A DNA stretch of 64,000 nucleotides, taken from contig DDXA01000004.1 in NCBI GenBank assembly GCA_002347725.1, positions 62,001 through 126,000 of the forward strand. The letters are read 5' to 3'. A program made the translations under genes and the position numbers. The notes below the pieces were generated by a model. That model was given only the letters and a program-made list of their open reading frames with translations, ran no database searches and had not been told where the DNA came from. This document shows, piece after piece, positions 23,788 through 33,583 of the stretch. Position 1 is the stretch's first letter. The number at the start of each line of letters is the position of its first letter. This stretch comes from Actinobacteria bacterium UBA2272 (lineage in GTDB: Bacteria > Actinomycetota > Coriobacteriia > Anaerosomatales > Anaerosomataceae).

Positions 23788-26139
23788 TCACTTCAGCGCG
23801 TTGGTTGCAGCGGTACGCACGGCGGGAATCACCGCGCTGTCCCCGCCGAAGAACGTCACGTTGTCGATTTCTCCGCGGTAGAGCACGAAAGCCGCCGCCG
23901 TCTCGGCACTGAGCACCGTGGGGCTCGTGAGCAGCATCGGAGCGCGTCGCTTGCCCTGGAGCACACCCCCCGACAGTGCGTCCGGGAAGGCCTCGCCGGT
24001 CGTGATACCCACGCCGTCCCATTCAAGCGTGCCCCAGCTCTTGCCCCCCTCGGCCACCGCGACTGCAGTCGCATACCGGTTGGCGCCCTGGATCCGGTCC
24101 CAGCCGCTGCTCTCGTCGCCAAGCGTGTCGGTCAGGTACTGCTCGACGGATACCGGCACCGCCGCCGGACCACCGAGGATCACTGCGTACGCGACGTCGT
24201 CCAGAACCGCCTTGGCACCATCGGACAGTCCGGTCACCGGATTGGACAGCACGATGGGCCACTTGCGCGCGAACGCGACCGGCGCCGCCGCAAGCGCGTC
24301 GGGGAAGTTGCCGCCCGTGGCGATGAAAGCGACCTCGTCGAAGGAGCTGCCCTGTAGGTCGATGACCCGCCGGGCGATCTTGTCTGCGGTCTCGTAGCGG
24401 TTGCCGCCCGCGATGCGATCCACGTTCGCCGATCCGCCGAGCTTGGTGGCGAGCCAGGTCGCAACGGCGGGACCCACGGCGCCCGTGCCACCGAGGATGA
24501 TCGCCTTGGTGGCCTTGAGCCTACCTATCTCCGTTTGGACCGCATCGGGGACGCTGTTCGTATCCACGAGGAGTACCGGACCGTCGAGTACGCCCGCAAG
24601 CCCTACGCCGCCGAGCGCGTCGGGCCAGTTGCGACCGGTCGCGATCACGATGGTCTTGGCTCCTGCCGGGTCAAGACCATCGGGATAGGCGGCCCTGGAG
24701 ACCTCGACCGCGGTCTTGAAGCGGTCAGCACCCGCTACTACGGTCGTGTTGGGCACATACACACCCTGCAGGTCGCGCACGTACACGTCCATCTCGCCGT
24801 TCGTATCGCCGAGAACGAGATTCGCACCCTGCGAGTCGAAGGCGACGTAGCGGCCGTTGGCGCTGATCGCCGAATGGAAGCTCGCCTGCAGCGTCTCGAT
24901 GCCCTTGGAGCTCACGCTCACGCGCGTCGTCTGGCCGAGGGTGCGGTCGCGCAGGAAGATGTCCCGCTCGTTGTTCGTGTCACCCGCGATCAGGTCGAAA
25001 GCCTGAGTGCTGAACACGACGAATCGCCCGTCAGCTGAGATCGAGAGCGGCCACTCCTCCGCCTGGATGCTCGGCGCTCCCCCCGTAGGGGTGACGGTGA
25101 TGCGTTCGGTCGTGCCGGCGACGCGATCGCGCACGAAGTAGTCGCCCGTGCCGGTCGTATCGCCCTCGACGAGGTTTGACGCCCATGACAGGAAGACCAC
25201 GTACCGCCCGGTAGACGATACGTCCGCGATGGTGCTTTCGCCGTTAGCCATGGCGCCACTGAGCCCGCTACTGATGATCACGCGGGCGCCGCTGGAGATC
25301 GTGTGCGCGAACACATCGGACCTGCCGTTCAGATCGCCACTCACCAGCTCTGGCGCCGCCGAGGAGAAGACGATCGTGCTCCCGTCACCGGATATGCGCG
25401 GCCAGTAACAGTCCTGGGTAATGTCGCTCCCACCGATGCCACCGCTGACGCGGGTCGTCGAGTCCTCATTGCGATCGTGCAGGAACACGTCACGTACACC
25501 GTTCTCGTCGTCATCCTCCATGTTGGTGGCATCCGACACGAAGACGACGTATCGGCCATCAGCCGAGATCGACGGCATCGTACTATCGTCATCCGCTTCG
25601 TCAGAGTCTGAGCGCCTGCTCACGCGCTCGGTCGTGCCCGTCTGGAGATCGTGGACGAAGACGTCGCGTGCGCCGTTCGTGTCTCCGGCGACCAGGTTCG
25701 TCGCCTCGGACCAGAACGTTACGTAGCGACCGTTGCCTGAGATCATTGCCCCCTGGCTGAATGCATTGCCCTCGGTACCATCGGAGCGCACGCTGACGCG
25801 CGTGATGGTGCCCGCCACGCGGTCACGAACGAACACGTCTCGGACACCGTTCGTGTCGCTGGCAACCAGGTTCGACGCCTCCGAGTCAAAGGCGACGTAC
25901 CTGCCGTCGCCTGAGATCGACGGTGAAGACGAGTAGCCGTCCGCCTGCTCGCCATCGAAGGCGAGATTGACGCGCTCGAGAGTGCCCGGCGCAGGCGTAG
26001 CGAAGCCAGTCGTCGGCACGGAGAGCGGCACCGCCAAAGCAACCGCCACCAGCAGGCACAGCACCGCGCGAGTGGTGGTGCCTCTCCCCTTCGTCCGCAG
26101 CATCGCTCCCCATGCACCAGCCGACAGCGGCACGCTCAT
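23788..26139 (-). CDS. Secreted PD40 beta-propeller protein with three CWB2 anchors
   Basis: A 783-residue exported protein. After a signal peptide (AVLCLLVAVALAVPLSVPTT) come seven ~55-residue repeats of the TolB/PD40 kind, each with GRYVAF or GRYVVF and DTNG.RDVFVRD cores, enough for one seven-bladed propeller. Three CWB2 repeats close the C-terminus (ATGRNWPDAL; ATGGNFPDAL; TTGEAFPDAL, each followed by an ILGG-type turn). CWB2 domains bind secondary cell-wall polymers. ATG at 26139 follows GGGGAGGTG; an extended -10 TGC-TATCGT lies at 26176-26184. The propeller is probably a surface recognition or structural module; no enzymatic residues were seen. Confidence 0.9.
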   Translation of the reverse strand: MSVPLSAGAWGAMLRTKGRGTTTRAVLCLLVAVALAVPLSVPTTGFATPAPGTLERVNLAFDGEQADGYSSSPSISGDGRYVAFDSEASNLVASDTNGVRDVFVRDRVAGTITRVSVRSDGTEGNAFSQGAMISGNGRYVTFWSEATNLVAGDTNGARDVFVHDLQTGTTERVSRRSDSDEADDDSTMPSISADGRYVVFVSDATNMEDDDENGVRDVFLHDRNEDSTTRVSGGIGGSDITQDCYWPRISGDGSTIVFSSAAPELVSGDLNGRSDVFAHTISSGARVIISSGLSGAMANGESTIADVSSTGRYVVFLSWASNLVEGDTTGTGDYFVRDRVAGTTERITVTPTGGAPSIQAEEWPLSISADGRFVVFSTQAFDLIAGDTNNERDIFLRDRTLGQTTRVSVSSKGIETLQASFHSAISANGRYVAFDSQGANLVLGDTNGEMDVYVRDLQGVYVPNTTVVAGADRFKTAVEVSRAAYPDGLDPAGAKTIVIATGRNWPDALGGVGLAGVLDGPVLLVDTNSVPDAVQTEIGRLKATKAIILGGTGAVGPAVATWLATKLGGSANVDRIAGGNRYETADKIARRVIDLQGSSFDEVAFIATGGNFPDALAAAPVAFARKWPIVLSNPVTGLSDGAKAVLDDVAYAVILGGPAAVPVSVEQYLTDTLGDESSGWDRIQGANRYATAVAVAEGGKSWGTLEWDGVGITTGEAFPDALSGGVLQGKRRAPMLLTSPTVLSAETAAAFVLYRGEIDNVTFFGGDSAVIPAVRTAATNALK

Positions 26140-26394
26140 GGAACACCTCCCCAAAACGTGTGGACCCCTGCGCGAACGATAGCATGCGGAGACACCTGAG
26201 CCGAAATCGAGACGCCGTTCGTCGGCGGCATCGTTTCACCACGGACACCTCACCCGGAGGGATATTCGGCCACACGAGCGGGTGCCAACAGACGCGCTGG
26301 CGTGAGAGGCGCAGACGCGGTTGCTGCTGGCACGCCCATCATCGTGCACACGTGGCCCCCCGCAACGGTCCGATTTCGCCTCGCCGCTAACGCC
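26140..26394. other. Intergenic region between two CWB2 genes
   Basis: It holds the promoter of the PD40-CWB2 gene (extended -10 at 26176-26184, start about 30 bases before the ATG) and, at the right end, the terminator of the RCC1 gene. A direct repeat CGCGTCTG and inverted GTGCCA/TGGCAC lie in between. No riboswitch or gene was recognised. Confidence 0.4.
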
Positions 26395-26420
26395 AGCGGC
26401 CGCCCCTCGGGGCGGCCGCT
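26395..26420 (-). terminator. Terminator of the RCC1-repeat gene
   Basis: A perfect 12-bp inverted repeat (AGCGGCCGCCCC / GGGGCGGCCGCT) 26 bases after the stop codon of the large surface-protein gene. Confidence 0.75.
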
Positions 26421-26445
26421 TCCGCATACGTGATGTGCAGGTTGA

Positions 26446-29400
26446 CTACTCCAGCGCGTCCAGCACCGCATCGCGAACCGCTTGCGGCAGCGCGCCGGTG
26501 CCGCCGAAGAAGGTGACCGTCGTGATGCCGGCCTTGTTGGCGACAAGGGCCGCTCGCGTGTACGGGTCGAGCGCGGTCGGGCGGGTGAGCAACATGACGC
26601 TTCCCACCTTGCCCTGCAACACGCCTCCGGCAAGGGCGTCGGGGAAGTTCTGGCCGGTGGCGATCGCCACGCGGTTCCAGATGAGCCCGCCGTGGTCCAC
26701 GCCATGGGCGGCGACTTTCGCCGCCGTCTCGTAGCGGTCGGCGCCCGCGAGACGGGTGACGCTCCCTGCCCCAAAGCGACCGATGAGGTAGCTTGCAGTC
26801 GCATCACTCACGACCATCCGACCGCCCAGGATCAGAACCTCGTCCACCCCGGCCATCGCGGCCTTGGTGCCGGCAGAGAGCCCGGCGGTCGGGTGAGCAA
26901 GGAAGAGCGGCCAGCCGTTTGCCGCGGCAAGCGGCGAGGCGCCGAGCGCGTCGGGGAAGTTGCCGCCTGTACCCACGAAGGCCGTGCCGTCATAGGCGCC
27001 GCCCAAGGTGCTGATGACGCGGGAGGCCACCTTGTCGGCTGTCTGGTAACGGTCATTCCCGGCGATGCGCTCGACGTCGAGGGTCTTGGCGAGCGCGGCT
27101 GCGACCGCAGGTGAGACTGCCGCCTCACCGCCCAGGATGATCGCCTTCTCGGCACCCAGACGCCCGATCTCGTCGGTGATCACGGTCGGCAGCGCGCCCG
27201 GCTCGGTCAGAAGCAGTGGGCCGTCAAGTGCGCCTGCCAGCGCCGAGCCGCCGAGCGCGTCGGGCCAGTTGCGCCCGGTCGCGATCACGACCGTCTGCGC
27301 GCCTGCCGGGTCAAGACCGTTCGGGTAGGCCTCGAGCGAGGCTTCGACGGCCGTGGAGAACCGGTCGGGGCCGGCGATCGGGATCACGGGGGGCAGAGGC
27401 TCGGGATCCGGCTCCTCGGCCTCGTTCACGGTGATCGTGACGGTGACGACGTTGGAGTCGGCCTGCCCGTCGTTGGCCTTGTAGGTGAACGAGTCGGTGC
27501 CGAAGTAGCCGGCTGCAGGCGTGTAGGTGAAGCCGCCGTTGGCGTCCAGTGTGACAGCGCCGTGGGCAGGACCACTCACCTTGTCGGCCGTGAGGTCGTC
27601 GCCATCCGCATCGGTGTCGTTGCCGAGCACGCCGGGATCGGCCACGACCAGCGCCACGTCCTCGTCGGTCTCGTAGGCGTCGGCCACCGCGATGGGCGGG
27701 GCGTTCACCACCACCGGCTCGGACACCCTCACGGCCCGGGTGAAGGTGGCGCTCGCGTTCGCCCCGGCGTCGATCGCCCGGACGTGCAGGTACCAAACAC
27801 CCGGCGCGAGGTCCTCGGCCACGATGAGCGTCTCGGCGCCGGACGTGTCCACATCCTCATCCGGCACGGTGTCGGGCAGCTGATCGACCACCCACGAGTA
27901 GCCGACGATGTGCGAGCCGGTGTCGTACACGTCCACCGACGCTGTGAAGGTGTCCAGCGGATACGCGACTCCCGCCAACGGGTGGGTCGACGAGCGCACA
28001 CCCAGGACAAGCGGTACGGTCACGTCACCGGCCGCCGAGGCGAGTGTGGGAACGCGGTACACACCCGTGTCTCCCAGGCCGAGCTGACCCGTGTCGTTGC
28101 GACCCCACGAGTGCACGAGGCCTGACGCATCGATCGCATACGAGGAGGCGCCTGCAGTGCTGATGCCCGTCCAGTTCGTGCCGCTGCCCACACGCACCGG
28201 CAACGAGCGGCTCGTGGTGTCGCCGACGCCGAGCTCACCGTAGCCGTTCGAACCCCACGCCCACAGCGTGCCGTCGGCCTTGAGCGCGAGCGAGTGGAGC
28301 GACCCTGCGGCGGCGTCCGCCCATCCGGTACCGGCGACCTGCGTCGGAACGAGCCGATTCTCCGTATCGCCCAGACCTAGCTGACTGTTGTTGCCGCGTC
28401 CCCACGCCCACAGCGTGCCGTCCGCGCGGACGCCGAGCGAATGGCCGGCTGCGCTGGCCACCACCCAGTCATCGAACACGCCGACCTGCTCGGGCGCGTT
28501 GCGGTTATCCTCATCACCGAGACCCAGCCGGCCCAAGAAGTTGTCGCCCCAGGCCCACAGCGTACCGTCCGATTTACGAGCGAACGTGTGGGAAGCGGCA
28601 TCGAGGATCTCGGCCCAGTCCGTTTCGGTGCCAACCTGCGTCGGTGTGGGTCGCAGCGGCTCGTTGTCCCCATGGCCGAGTTGGCCCTCGGTATTGAGAC
28701 CCCAACTCCACAGCGTACCGTCGGCCTTGAGTGCGAAGCTGCTCCAGGTGCCGGCTGCGACCTCGACCCAGTCGTCGTCCGTGCCTATCTGCGTCGGCGC
28801 AGATCGTGCCGTGTAGTCACCCTGCCCAAGCTGGCCCTGGTTGTTGTAGCCCCAGCTCCAGAGCGTGCCGTCGGCCTTGAGCGCGAGTGTGAAGTCCAAT
28901 CCGGCCGAGACATCGGCCCAGTCGTGAGCCGCATCCACCGGCGCGGGGCTCAAGCGCGTACCCGAACCCCCGAGCTGACCGTACTGGTTGGCGCCCCAGC
29001 CCCAGAGCGCCCCATCGCCCTTGAGCATGAGCGCGTGGGTGTACCCGGCCGCCACGCCGACCGGCTGCTGGCCCGCGGCGCGAACGCCGCGGAAGATCAT
29101 CTTCGGCGCGTAGTACTGCGTGTAGGCGCCACTCCCGTCGCCGAAGCGGCGCGCGCCACCCTCGTCGTAGCCCCACGCCCACATCGAGCCATCGTGCCTG
29201 AGCGCGCGGCCGCCGTAGTCACCTGCGGTGACTGCCGACCAGGTGTCGGCCTGGCCGATCCGCGTCGGCACCCAGCGGCGCTCGTCGGTTCCATCGCCGA
29301 GTCTCGAGTAGTAGTTGTCCCCCCAAGCCCACAGCGTGCCGTCGAGTGCGATGGCGTGCGAGAAACCCTCGCCTGCCGAGACGGCTCGCCAGTGCTCGAC

Positions 29401-31377
29401 GGTCCACTCATCGGTGAGCAAGCGCGTGGGCGTCCAGAACGCCGTCATGCCGGTGTCGCCGAGCCCGAGCTGGCCGCCTACGTTGGAGCCCCAGCCCCAC
29501 AGCGTCCCGTCAGCCTTGAGTGCAAGTGAATGATCGTATCCACATGAGAGCGTGACCCAGTCTGCGTCCTCGCCGACCTGCATCGGCGCTCGCGGGTTCT
29601 CCCAGATGTCGGAGATGCCGATGCGCCCGCCGCTGTACCAGCCCCAACCCCATAGCGTGCCGTCGGCCTTGACGCCCATCGCGTAGCTGTGGTCGCCCTC
29701 GACCGCCACCCACGGCACGTCGGAGTCGACCATCTGCGGCGAGTAGACCACGTTCTCGACTGAGTCCAGCCCGAGCTGCCCATACCCGTTCCATCCCCAC
29801 GACCAGAGCTCGCCGCTCTCCTTGATCGCATAGGAGGCCCAGTGCCCCACGCCGATGTCCGACCAGTCGTCATCGGTCCCCACCTGCACCGGCACGGTAC
29901 TGTTCGTCGCAGCTCCCTCGAGTTCCACACCGAGTTGACCGTACTCGTCGGTCCCCCACGCCCACAGCGTACCGTCGCTCTTGAGCGCCAGGTTGTGGTA
30001 CTCGTCGACCACGACGGCGGTCCAGTCGGTATCGGTGCCGACCTGCGTGTAGGTGGGAACGACCGTCCATTCATCGTCGATACCGAGGCCGAGGCGCCCG
30101 TACCGGTTGAGGCCCGCGGCCCACATCGTGCCGTCCTCGCGGATCGCGATGGCGTGACTATGGCCCTCGGCGATGTCCGACCAGCCGAACGTCGCGCCGA
30201 TCGGTGTCGGCTCGTTCACCGCGGCGGTGTTACCCGTGCCGAGCGCGCCATCCCCGTTCGTACCCCAGGCGTGAAGCGAGCCGTCGGCCCTGACCGCGGA
30301 GGAGCGGTAGTACCCCGTGGCGGCGCAGACGGCGACCCAGTCGGTACCGGTGTTCGTGGGCGTGGGCGTCAGCCGGTCGATGAACGTTCCGTCGCCGACC
30401 TGGCCGGATCCGTTCTCGCCCCAACCCCACATCGTGCCGTCGGCCTTGATGCCCACGGTGAAGTCGGCGCCTCCCGAGACCGCGCGCCACCCGGTGCCGA
30501 TCTCAACAGGCGCCGTTCTCTGGTCCGTAGTGCCGTCGCCGAGCCGTCCGGAGCCGTTGTGGCCCCACGCCATGAGCGTCCCGTCCGCCGCGATGGCCGC
30601 AGAGTGCCACCAGCCCGCCGAAACGGACACACAGTCCTGCAAGCCCGAAACCTGCGTCGGCACACCGACCGGGGCCGAGGTGTATCCAAGCCCAAGTTCG
30701 CCGTTCGTGTTCCGGCCCCACGTCCACACCGTGCCGTCGGCCTTGAGCGCCACGATGTGCGCGCCACCCACCTCAAAGGCGACCCAGCCGGTGTGACCGG
30801 GAACCTGCGCCGGCGTCGGGTGACTCTCCGTGTCGCCAAGACCAAGCCTGCCATCCGCGTTGTAGCCCCAGGCCCACAGCGTGCCATCACCCTTGAGCGC
30901 GAACGTGCTGCCGTCGCTGCCCTGGCTGTCGACCGCCACCCAGTCGGTCTCGGCGTTCACGAGCGTCGGCACGTAGCGGGTGTCCGTATCGCCGAGCCCG
31001 AGCTCGTAGTTGGTGTTCAGACCCCACGCCCAGAGCGTGCCATCCGCTTTGATCGCGAACGAGCGCGAGCTACCGGCGGCGACGGAGACCCAGTCGCGAT
31101 CGTCACCCACCTGCATGGGCACGGATGCGGAGCTGATGTCCGGGCCGAGCCCGAGCGCGAAACCACTGCTCCCCCAGGCCCACAGCGTGCCGTCCGAGCG
31201 GATCTCGTGCGCATGGCTCACGCCCATCGCAAGCGTGCGCGGCGCCATCCGGGGCCGCAGGGACGCCTCGGCCGGCTCCGGGGAGGCGAACTGCATCGGC
31301 AGCGTCAGCAGCACGAACGCCAGCAGCAACCTCACGAGCCGATCCGCCGATCTGACCGCGCGCTTCAAGGACTTCAC
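26446..31377 (-). CDS. Giant surface protein: 21 RCC1 repeats plus three CWB2 anchors
   Basis: A 1643-residue exported protein. A signal peptide (LLLAFVLLTLPMQFASP) is followed by RCC1-type repeats across residues ~55-1110. I count 21 'W-x-W-G' signature units (such as ADGTLWAWGLNTNYELGLG), with few degenerate ones. This equals three seven-bladed propellers. An Ig/cadherin-like stretch (~1115-1320; VLGNDTDADGDDL, GTDSFTYKANDGQADSNVV) leads to three CWB2 repeats (~1330-1643). GTG at 31377 is chosen over the one at 31386 because AAGGGGG then sits at proper distance. It is likely a cell-wall-bound adhesive or scaffold protein. It follows the PD40 protein as a second tandem CWB2 gene. Confidence 0.9.
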   Translation of the reverse strand: MKSLKRAVRSADRLVRLLLAFVLLTLPMQFASPEPAEASLRPRMAPRTLAMGVSHAHEIRSDGTLWAWGSSGFALGLGPDISSASVPMQVGDDRDWVSVAAGSSRSFAIKADGTLWAWGLNTNYELGLGDTDTRYVPTLVNAETDWVAVDSQGSDGSTFALKGDGTLWAWGYNADGRLGLGDTESHPTPAQVPGHTGWVAFEVGGAHIVALKADGTVWTWGRNTNGELGLGYTSAPVGVPTQVSGLQDCVSVSAGWWHSAAIAADGTLMAWGHNGSGRLGDGTTDQRTAPVEIGTGWRAVSGGADFTVGIKADGTMWGWGENGSGQVGDGTFIDRLTPTPTNTGTDWVAVCAATGYYRSSAVRADGSLHAWGTNGDGALGTGNTAAVNEPTPIGATFGWSDIAEGHSHAIAIREDGTMWAAGLNRYGRLGLGIDDEWTVVPTYTQVGTDTDWTAVVVDEYHNLALKSDGTLWAWGTDEYGQLGVELEGAATNSTVPVQVGTDDDWSDIGVGHWASYAIKESGELWSWGWNGYGQLGLDSVENVVYSPQMVDSDVPWVAVEGDHSYAMGVKADGTLWGWGWYSGGRIGISDIWENPRAPMQVGEDADWVTLSCGYDHSLALKADGTLWGWGSNVGGQLGLGDTGMTAFWTPTRLLTDEWTVEHWRAVSAGEGFSHAIALDGTLWAWGDNYYSRLGDGTDERRWVPTRIGQADTWSAVTAGDYGGRALRHDGSMWAWGYDEGGARRFGDGSGAYTQYYAPKMIFRGVRAAGQQPVGVAAGYTHALMLKGDGALWGWGANQYGQLGGSGTRLSPAPVDAAHDWADVSAGLDFTLALKADGTLWSWGYNNQGQLGQGDYTARSAPTQIGTDDDWVEVAAGTWSSFALKADGTLWSWGLNTEGQLGHGDNEPLRPTPTQVGTETDWAEILDAASHTFARKSDGTLWAWGDNFLGRLGLGDEDNRNAPEQVGVFDDWVVASAAGHSLGVRADGTLWAWGRGNNSQLGLGDTENRLVPTQVAGTGWADAAAGSLHSLALKADGTLWAWGSNGYGELGVGDTTSRSLPVRVGSGTNWTGISTAGASSYAIDASGLVHSWGRNDTGQLGLGDTGVYRVPTLASAAGDVTVPLVLGVRSSTHPLAGVAYPLDTFTASVDVYDTGSHIVGYSWVVDQLPDTVPDEDVDTSGAETLIVAEDLAPGVWYLHVRAIDAGANASATFTRAVRVSEPVVVNAPPIAVADAYETDEDVALVVADPGVLGNDTDADGDDLTADKVSGPAHGAVTLDANGGFTYTPAAGYFGTDSFTYKANDGQADSNVVTVTITVNEAEEPDPEPLPPVIPIAGPDRFSTAVEASLEAYPNGLDPAGAQTVVIATGRNWPDALGGSALAGALDGPLLLTEPGALPTVITDEIGRLGAEKAIILGGEAAVSPAVAAALAKTLDVERIAGNDRYQTADKVASRVISTLGGAYDGTAFVGTGGNFPDALGASPLAAANGWPLFLAHPTAGLSAGTKAAMAGVDEVLILGGRMVVSDATASYLIGRFGAGSVTRLAGADRYETAAKVAAHGVDHGGLIWNRVAIATGQNFPDALAGGVLQGKVGSVMLLTRPTALDPYTRAALVANKAGITTVTFFGGTGALPQAVRDAVLDALE

Positions 31378-31479
31378 CTGCGGCACCCCCTTCTCGGACG
31401 TTCACTTCGTGCGGAACGGCCGCAAGGCGAAGACGGATGGCCGCGTCTCGATGATAGCAGCCGAGGCGGGTGTTTCCCC

Positions 31480-32661
31480 CTACAGCTCGGCTTTGAGCAC
31501 CTCAATCGCGCGCTGGAGCTGCGTATCGGTGTCCTTGTCCATCTGCAGCTCGGGTTCCATCTCCACGACCACGTCAGGCGTGAGGCCGATCTTGTCGATG
31601 ATCTGACCCTTGGGCGTGAGGTAGTGCGCGATGGTGAGCTTGATCGCACCGCCAAAGGAGAGTTCCTCGATCTGCTGGACGCTCCCCTTGCCGAAACTCT
31701 GCTCGCCCACAAGCTTCGCGCGCGCGTAGTCCTGCAGCGCCCCGCCGACGATCTCGCTCGCCGACGCCGAGTTGCCGTTGATGAGCACCACGATCGGGGC
31801 GTCGGTGACGGTCTTGCCCGAGGCACGGTGCTCCTCGATGGTGCCGGAGCGGTCCTCGACACGCACGATGACCCCATCGGGGATGAAGAGCGAACTCACG
31901 TCCACCGATGAGGACAGCAGCCCGCCCGGGTTGTCGCGCAGATCGAGGATGAAGCCGCGTGCGCCCTCGTTGGCCAGCGTCTCGATCTCCTCGGCCAGCT
32001 CCGATGCGGCGATCTGGTTGAAGCTGTAGAGGCGGATGTAGCCGATGGAGCCCTCGAGCATCTCGGCATCGGTATTGGGCACGTCGATCCTGGCGCGTGT
32101 GATGATGAACTCGCGCAGCTCGGTCTCCTCGCCGCGAAGGATCCCTAAGACGACGTCGGTGCCCTCCTCGCCCCGTATGCGGAGCACGGCCTCGTCCACG
32201 TCCCACTTGGGACGTGTCTCGCCGTCGATGGTGACGATGACGTCGTCGGCCTTGAGGCCGGCGCGCTCGGCAGGCGTATCCGCGATGACCGAGACCACCG
32301 CGAGGTCGTTCTCCCGGTTGGAGATCGTGATGCCGATCCCGTAGAAGACGCCCGAGTTCTGCTCGCTGAAGTACTGGTAGTGCTTCTCGTCGAAGTAGTT
32401 AGCGTGCGGGTCGTCGAGCGACTCAAGCATGCCGCGGATGGCACCGGCCGTCATCGACGTCTCGCTCGCCGGCTCGAGCGCCTCTTCGCCGATGATGTCG
32501 GCCACCTCCGAGACGGCGCTCTTGAGCGAAGCCGAACCCACGACCGGCGTCGGCAGTCCGTCACGCGAGACGCGATCGAAGAACATCCCGCCCGCGAAGG
32601 CGCCGACGGCGATGACGAGCGCGGCGGTGAGACCAGCGACGAACTTCATGAAGGAGTTCAT
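31480..32661 (-). CDS. S41-family C-terminal processing protease (CtpA/CtpB-like)
   Basis: A 393-residue exported or membrane-anchored serine protease. One N-terminal hydrophobic helix (FVAGLTAALVIAVGAFAGG), a PDZ domain (GIGITISNRENDLAVVSVIA; PAERAGLKADDVIVTIDG), and the S41 core with the catalytic Ser in INGNSASASEIV and the Lys in GEQSFGKGSVQ. The family trims envelope proteins and peptidoglycan hydrolases. It starts four bases after ftsX ends; the ftsE-ftsX-ctp order is shared with Firmicutes and suggests control of FtsEX-activated wall hydrolases. Confidence 0.94.
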   Translation of the reverse strand: MNSFMKFVAGLTAALVIAVGAFAGGMFFDRVSRDGLPTPVVGSASLKSAVSEVADIIGEEALEPASETSMTAGAIRGMLESLDDPHANYFDEKHYQYFSEQNSGVFYGIGITISNRENDLAVVSVIADTPAERAGLKADDVIVTIDGETRPKWDVDEAVLRIRGEEGTDVVLGILRGEETELREFIITRARIDVPNTDAEMLEGSIGYIRLYSFNQIAASELAEEIETLANEGARGFILDLRDNPGGLLSSSVDVSSLFIPDGVIVRVEDRSGTIEEHRASGKTVTDAPIVVLINGNSASASEIVGGALQDYARAKLVGEQSFGKGSVQQIEELSFGGAIKLTIAHYLTPKGQIIDKIGLTPDVVVEMEPELQMDKDTDTQLQRAIEVLKAEL

Positions 32662-32665
32662 GCGG

Positions 32666-33583
32666 CTAGACCTTGAGGTAGCGTCTGAGTGCGAGGCCGG
32701 CGCCGATGAGTCCGATGATGATGCCGCCAAAGATCAGTATCAGCGAGACCTGCATGGCCTCTCCGCCCTCAAGCCCGAGCGGCAGGAACGGCAGGATCTC
32801 CACGGCGGCCGGGATCGCATAGAACCACACGAGCGCCAGGGTGCCGATGGCGAGAAACGCTCCGATGAGACTCTGGATGACGCCCTCCATCAGAAAAGGC
32901 GTCCGGATGAACCAGTTGGAGGCCCCCACGAGGCGCATGATCCCGATCTCCTTGCGCCGCGCGTAGATCGCCAGACGGATGGCGTTGTTGATGAAGATGA
33001 GACTGATGACGCCGAGCATGGCGATGAACGCCCCGCTCACGATGCGCATGATGCGCGTGGCCGCGAACAGCTGGTTGACGATCTGCTGGCCGTACTTGAG
33101 CGAGCGATCGGGATCGTCCGGGCGGTCGGCGACCTTGGGAAACGTCGGGTCGGCCTTGATGGCGTTCACAACGGTCATGACGTTGCGCGGGTCCACGAGG
33201 TCTACGTCGAGCGATGCCGGGAGCGGGTTGCCCTCGAGTTGGTCGACGATCTCCGGGCTGTCCTGGACCATCGTGGTCTTGAAGTCCTCGAGCGCCTGCT
33301 CCTTGGACGTGTAGGTCACGTTGGACACCTCGGGATTGGACACGAGGACCTGTTGCAGCGCATCGACGTCTTCGGGTGCGGCGCCGTCTTTCAGATACAC
33401 CCGGATCGAGACCTTCTCTTCAACAGACTGCACGACCTGGCCGAGAAGCATGCCCGAGCCGACCGAGACGCCCACGAGCAGAAGCGACAGGTAGATGGTG
33501 ATGATCGCACCCAGGCTCATCACCCAGTTGCGCTTGAAGCTGACGAACGATTCTTTGACGAAGTATCCGACGTTAATCGCCAT
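32666..33583 (-). CDS. ftsX: Cell-division permease-like protein FtsX
   Basis: A 305-residue membrane protein with the FtsX pattern. There is one N-terminal helix after FKRNWVMSLGAIITIYLSLL, an extracytoplasmic domain of about 150 residues (VSIRVYLKDGAAPEDVDALQ; PLPASLDVDLVDPRNVMTVV), then three C-terminal helices with the MacB/FtsX-type loop ARRKEIGIMRLVGASNWFIR. It transmits FtsE ATPase cycles to peptidoglycan hydrolases outside. The start at ATG 33583 overlaps the end of ftsE by 11 bases, so the two are translated in coupled fashion. Confidence 0.95.
   Translation of the reverse strand: MAINVGYFVKESFVSFKRNWVMSLGAIITIYLSLLLVGVSVGSGMLLGQVVQSVEEKVSIRVYLKDGAAPEDVDALQQVLVSNPEVSNVTYTSKEQALEDFKTTMVQDSPEIVDQLEGNPLPASLDVDLVDPRNVMTVVNAIKADPTFPKVADRPDDPDRSLKYGQQIVNQLFAATRIMRIVSGAFIAMLGVISLIFINNAIRLAIYARRKEIGIMRLVGASNWFIRTPFLMEGVIQSLIGAFLAIGTLALVWFYAIPAAVEILPFLPLGLEGGEAMQVSLILIFGGIIIGLIGAGLALRRYLKV

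Noticed and set aside
26140..26394. c-di-GMP riboswitch upstream of the CWB2 gene
   Set aside because: Neither the conserved GCAAACC-type core nor the GGGUAGC-type second stem could be found.
26446..31377. Repeats resembling a tandem array or CRISPR
   Set aside because: The periodicity is that of RCC1 protein repeats with diverged DNA; there are no constant repeats and unique spacers.
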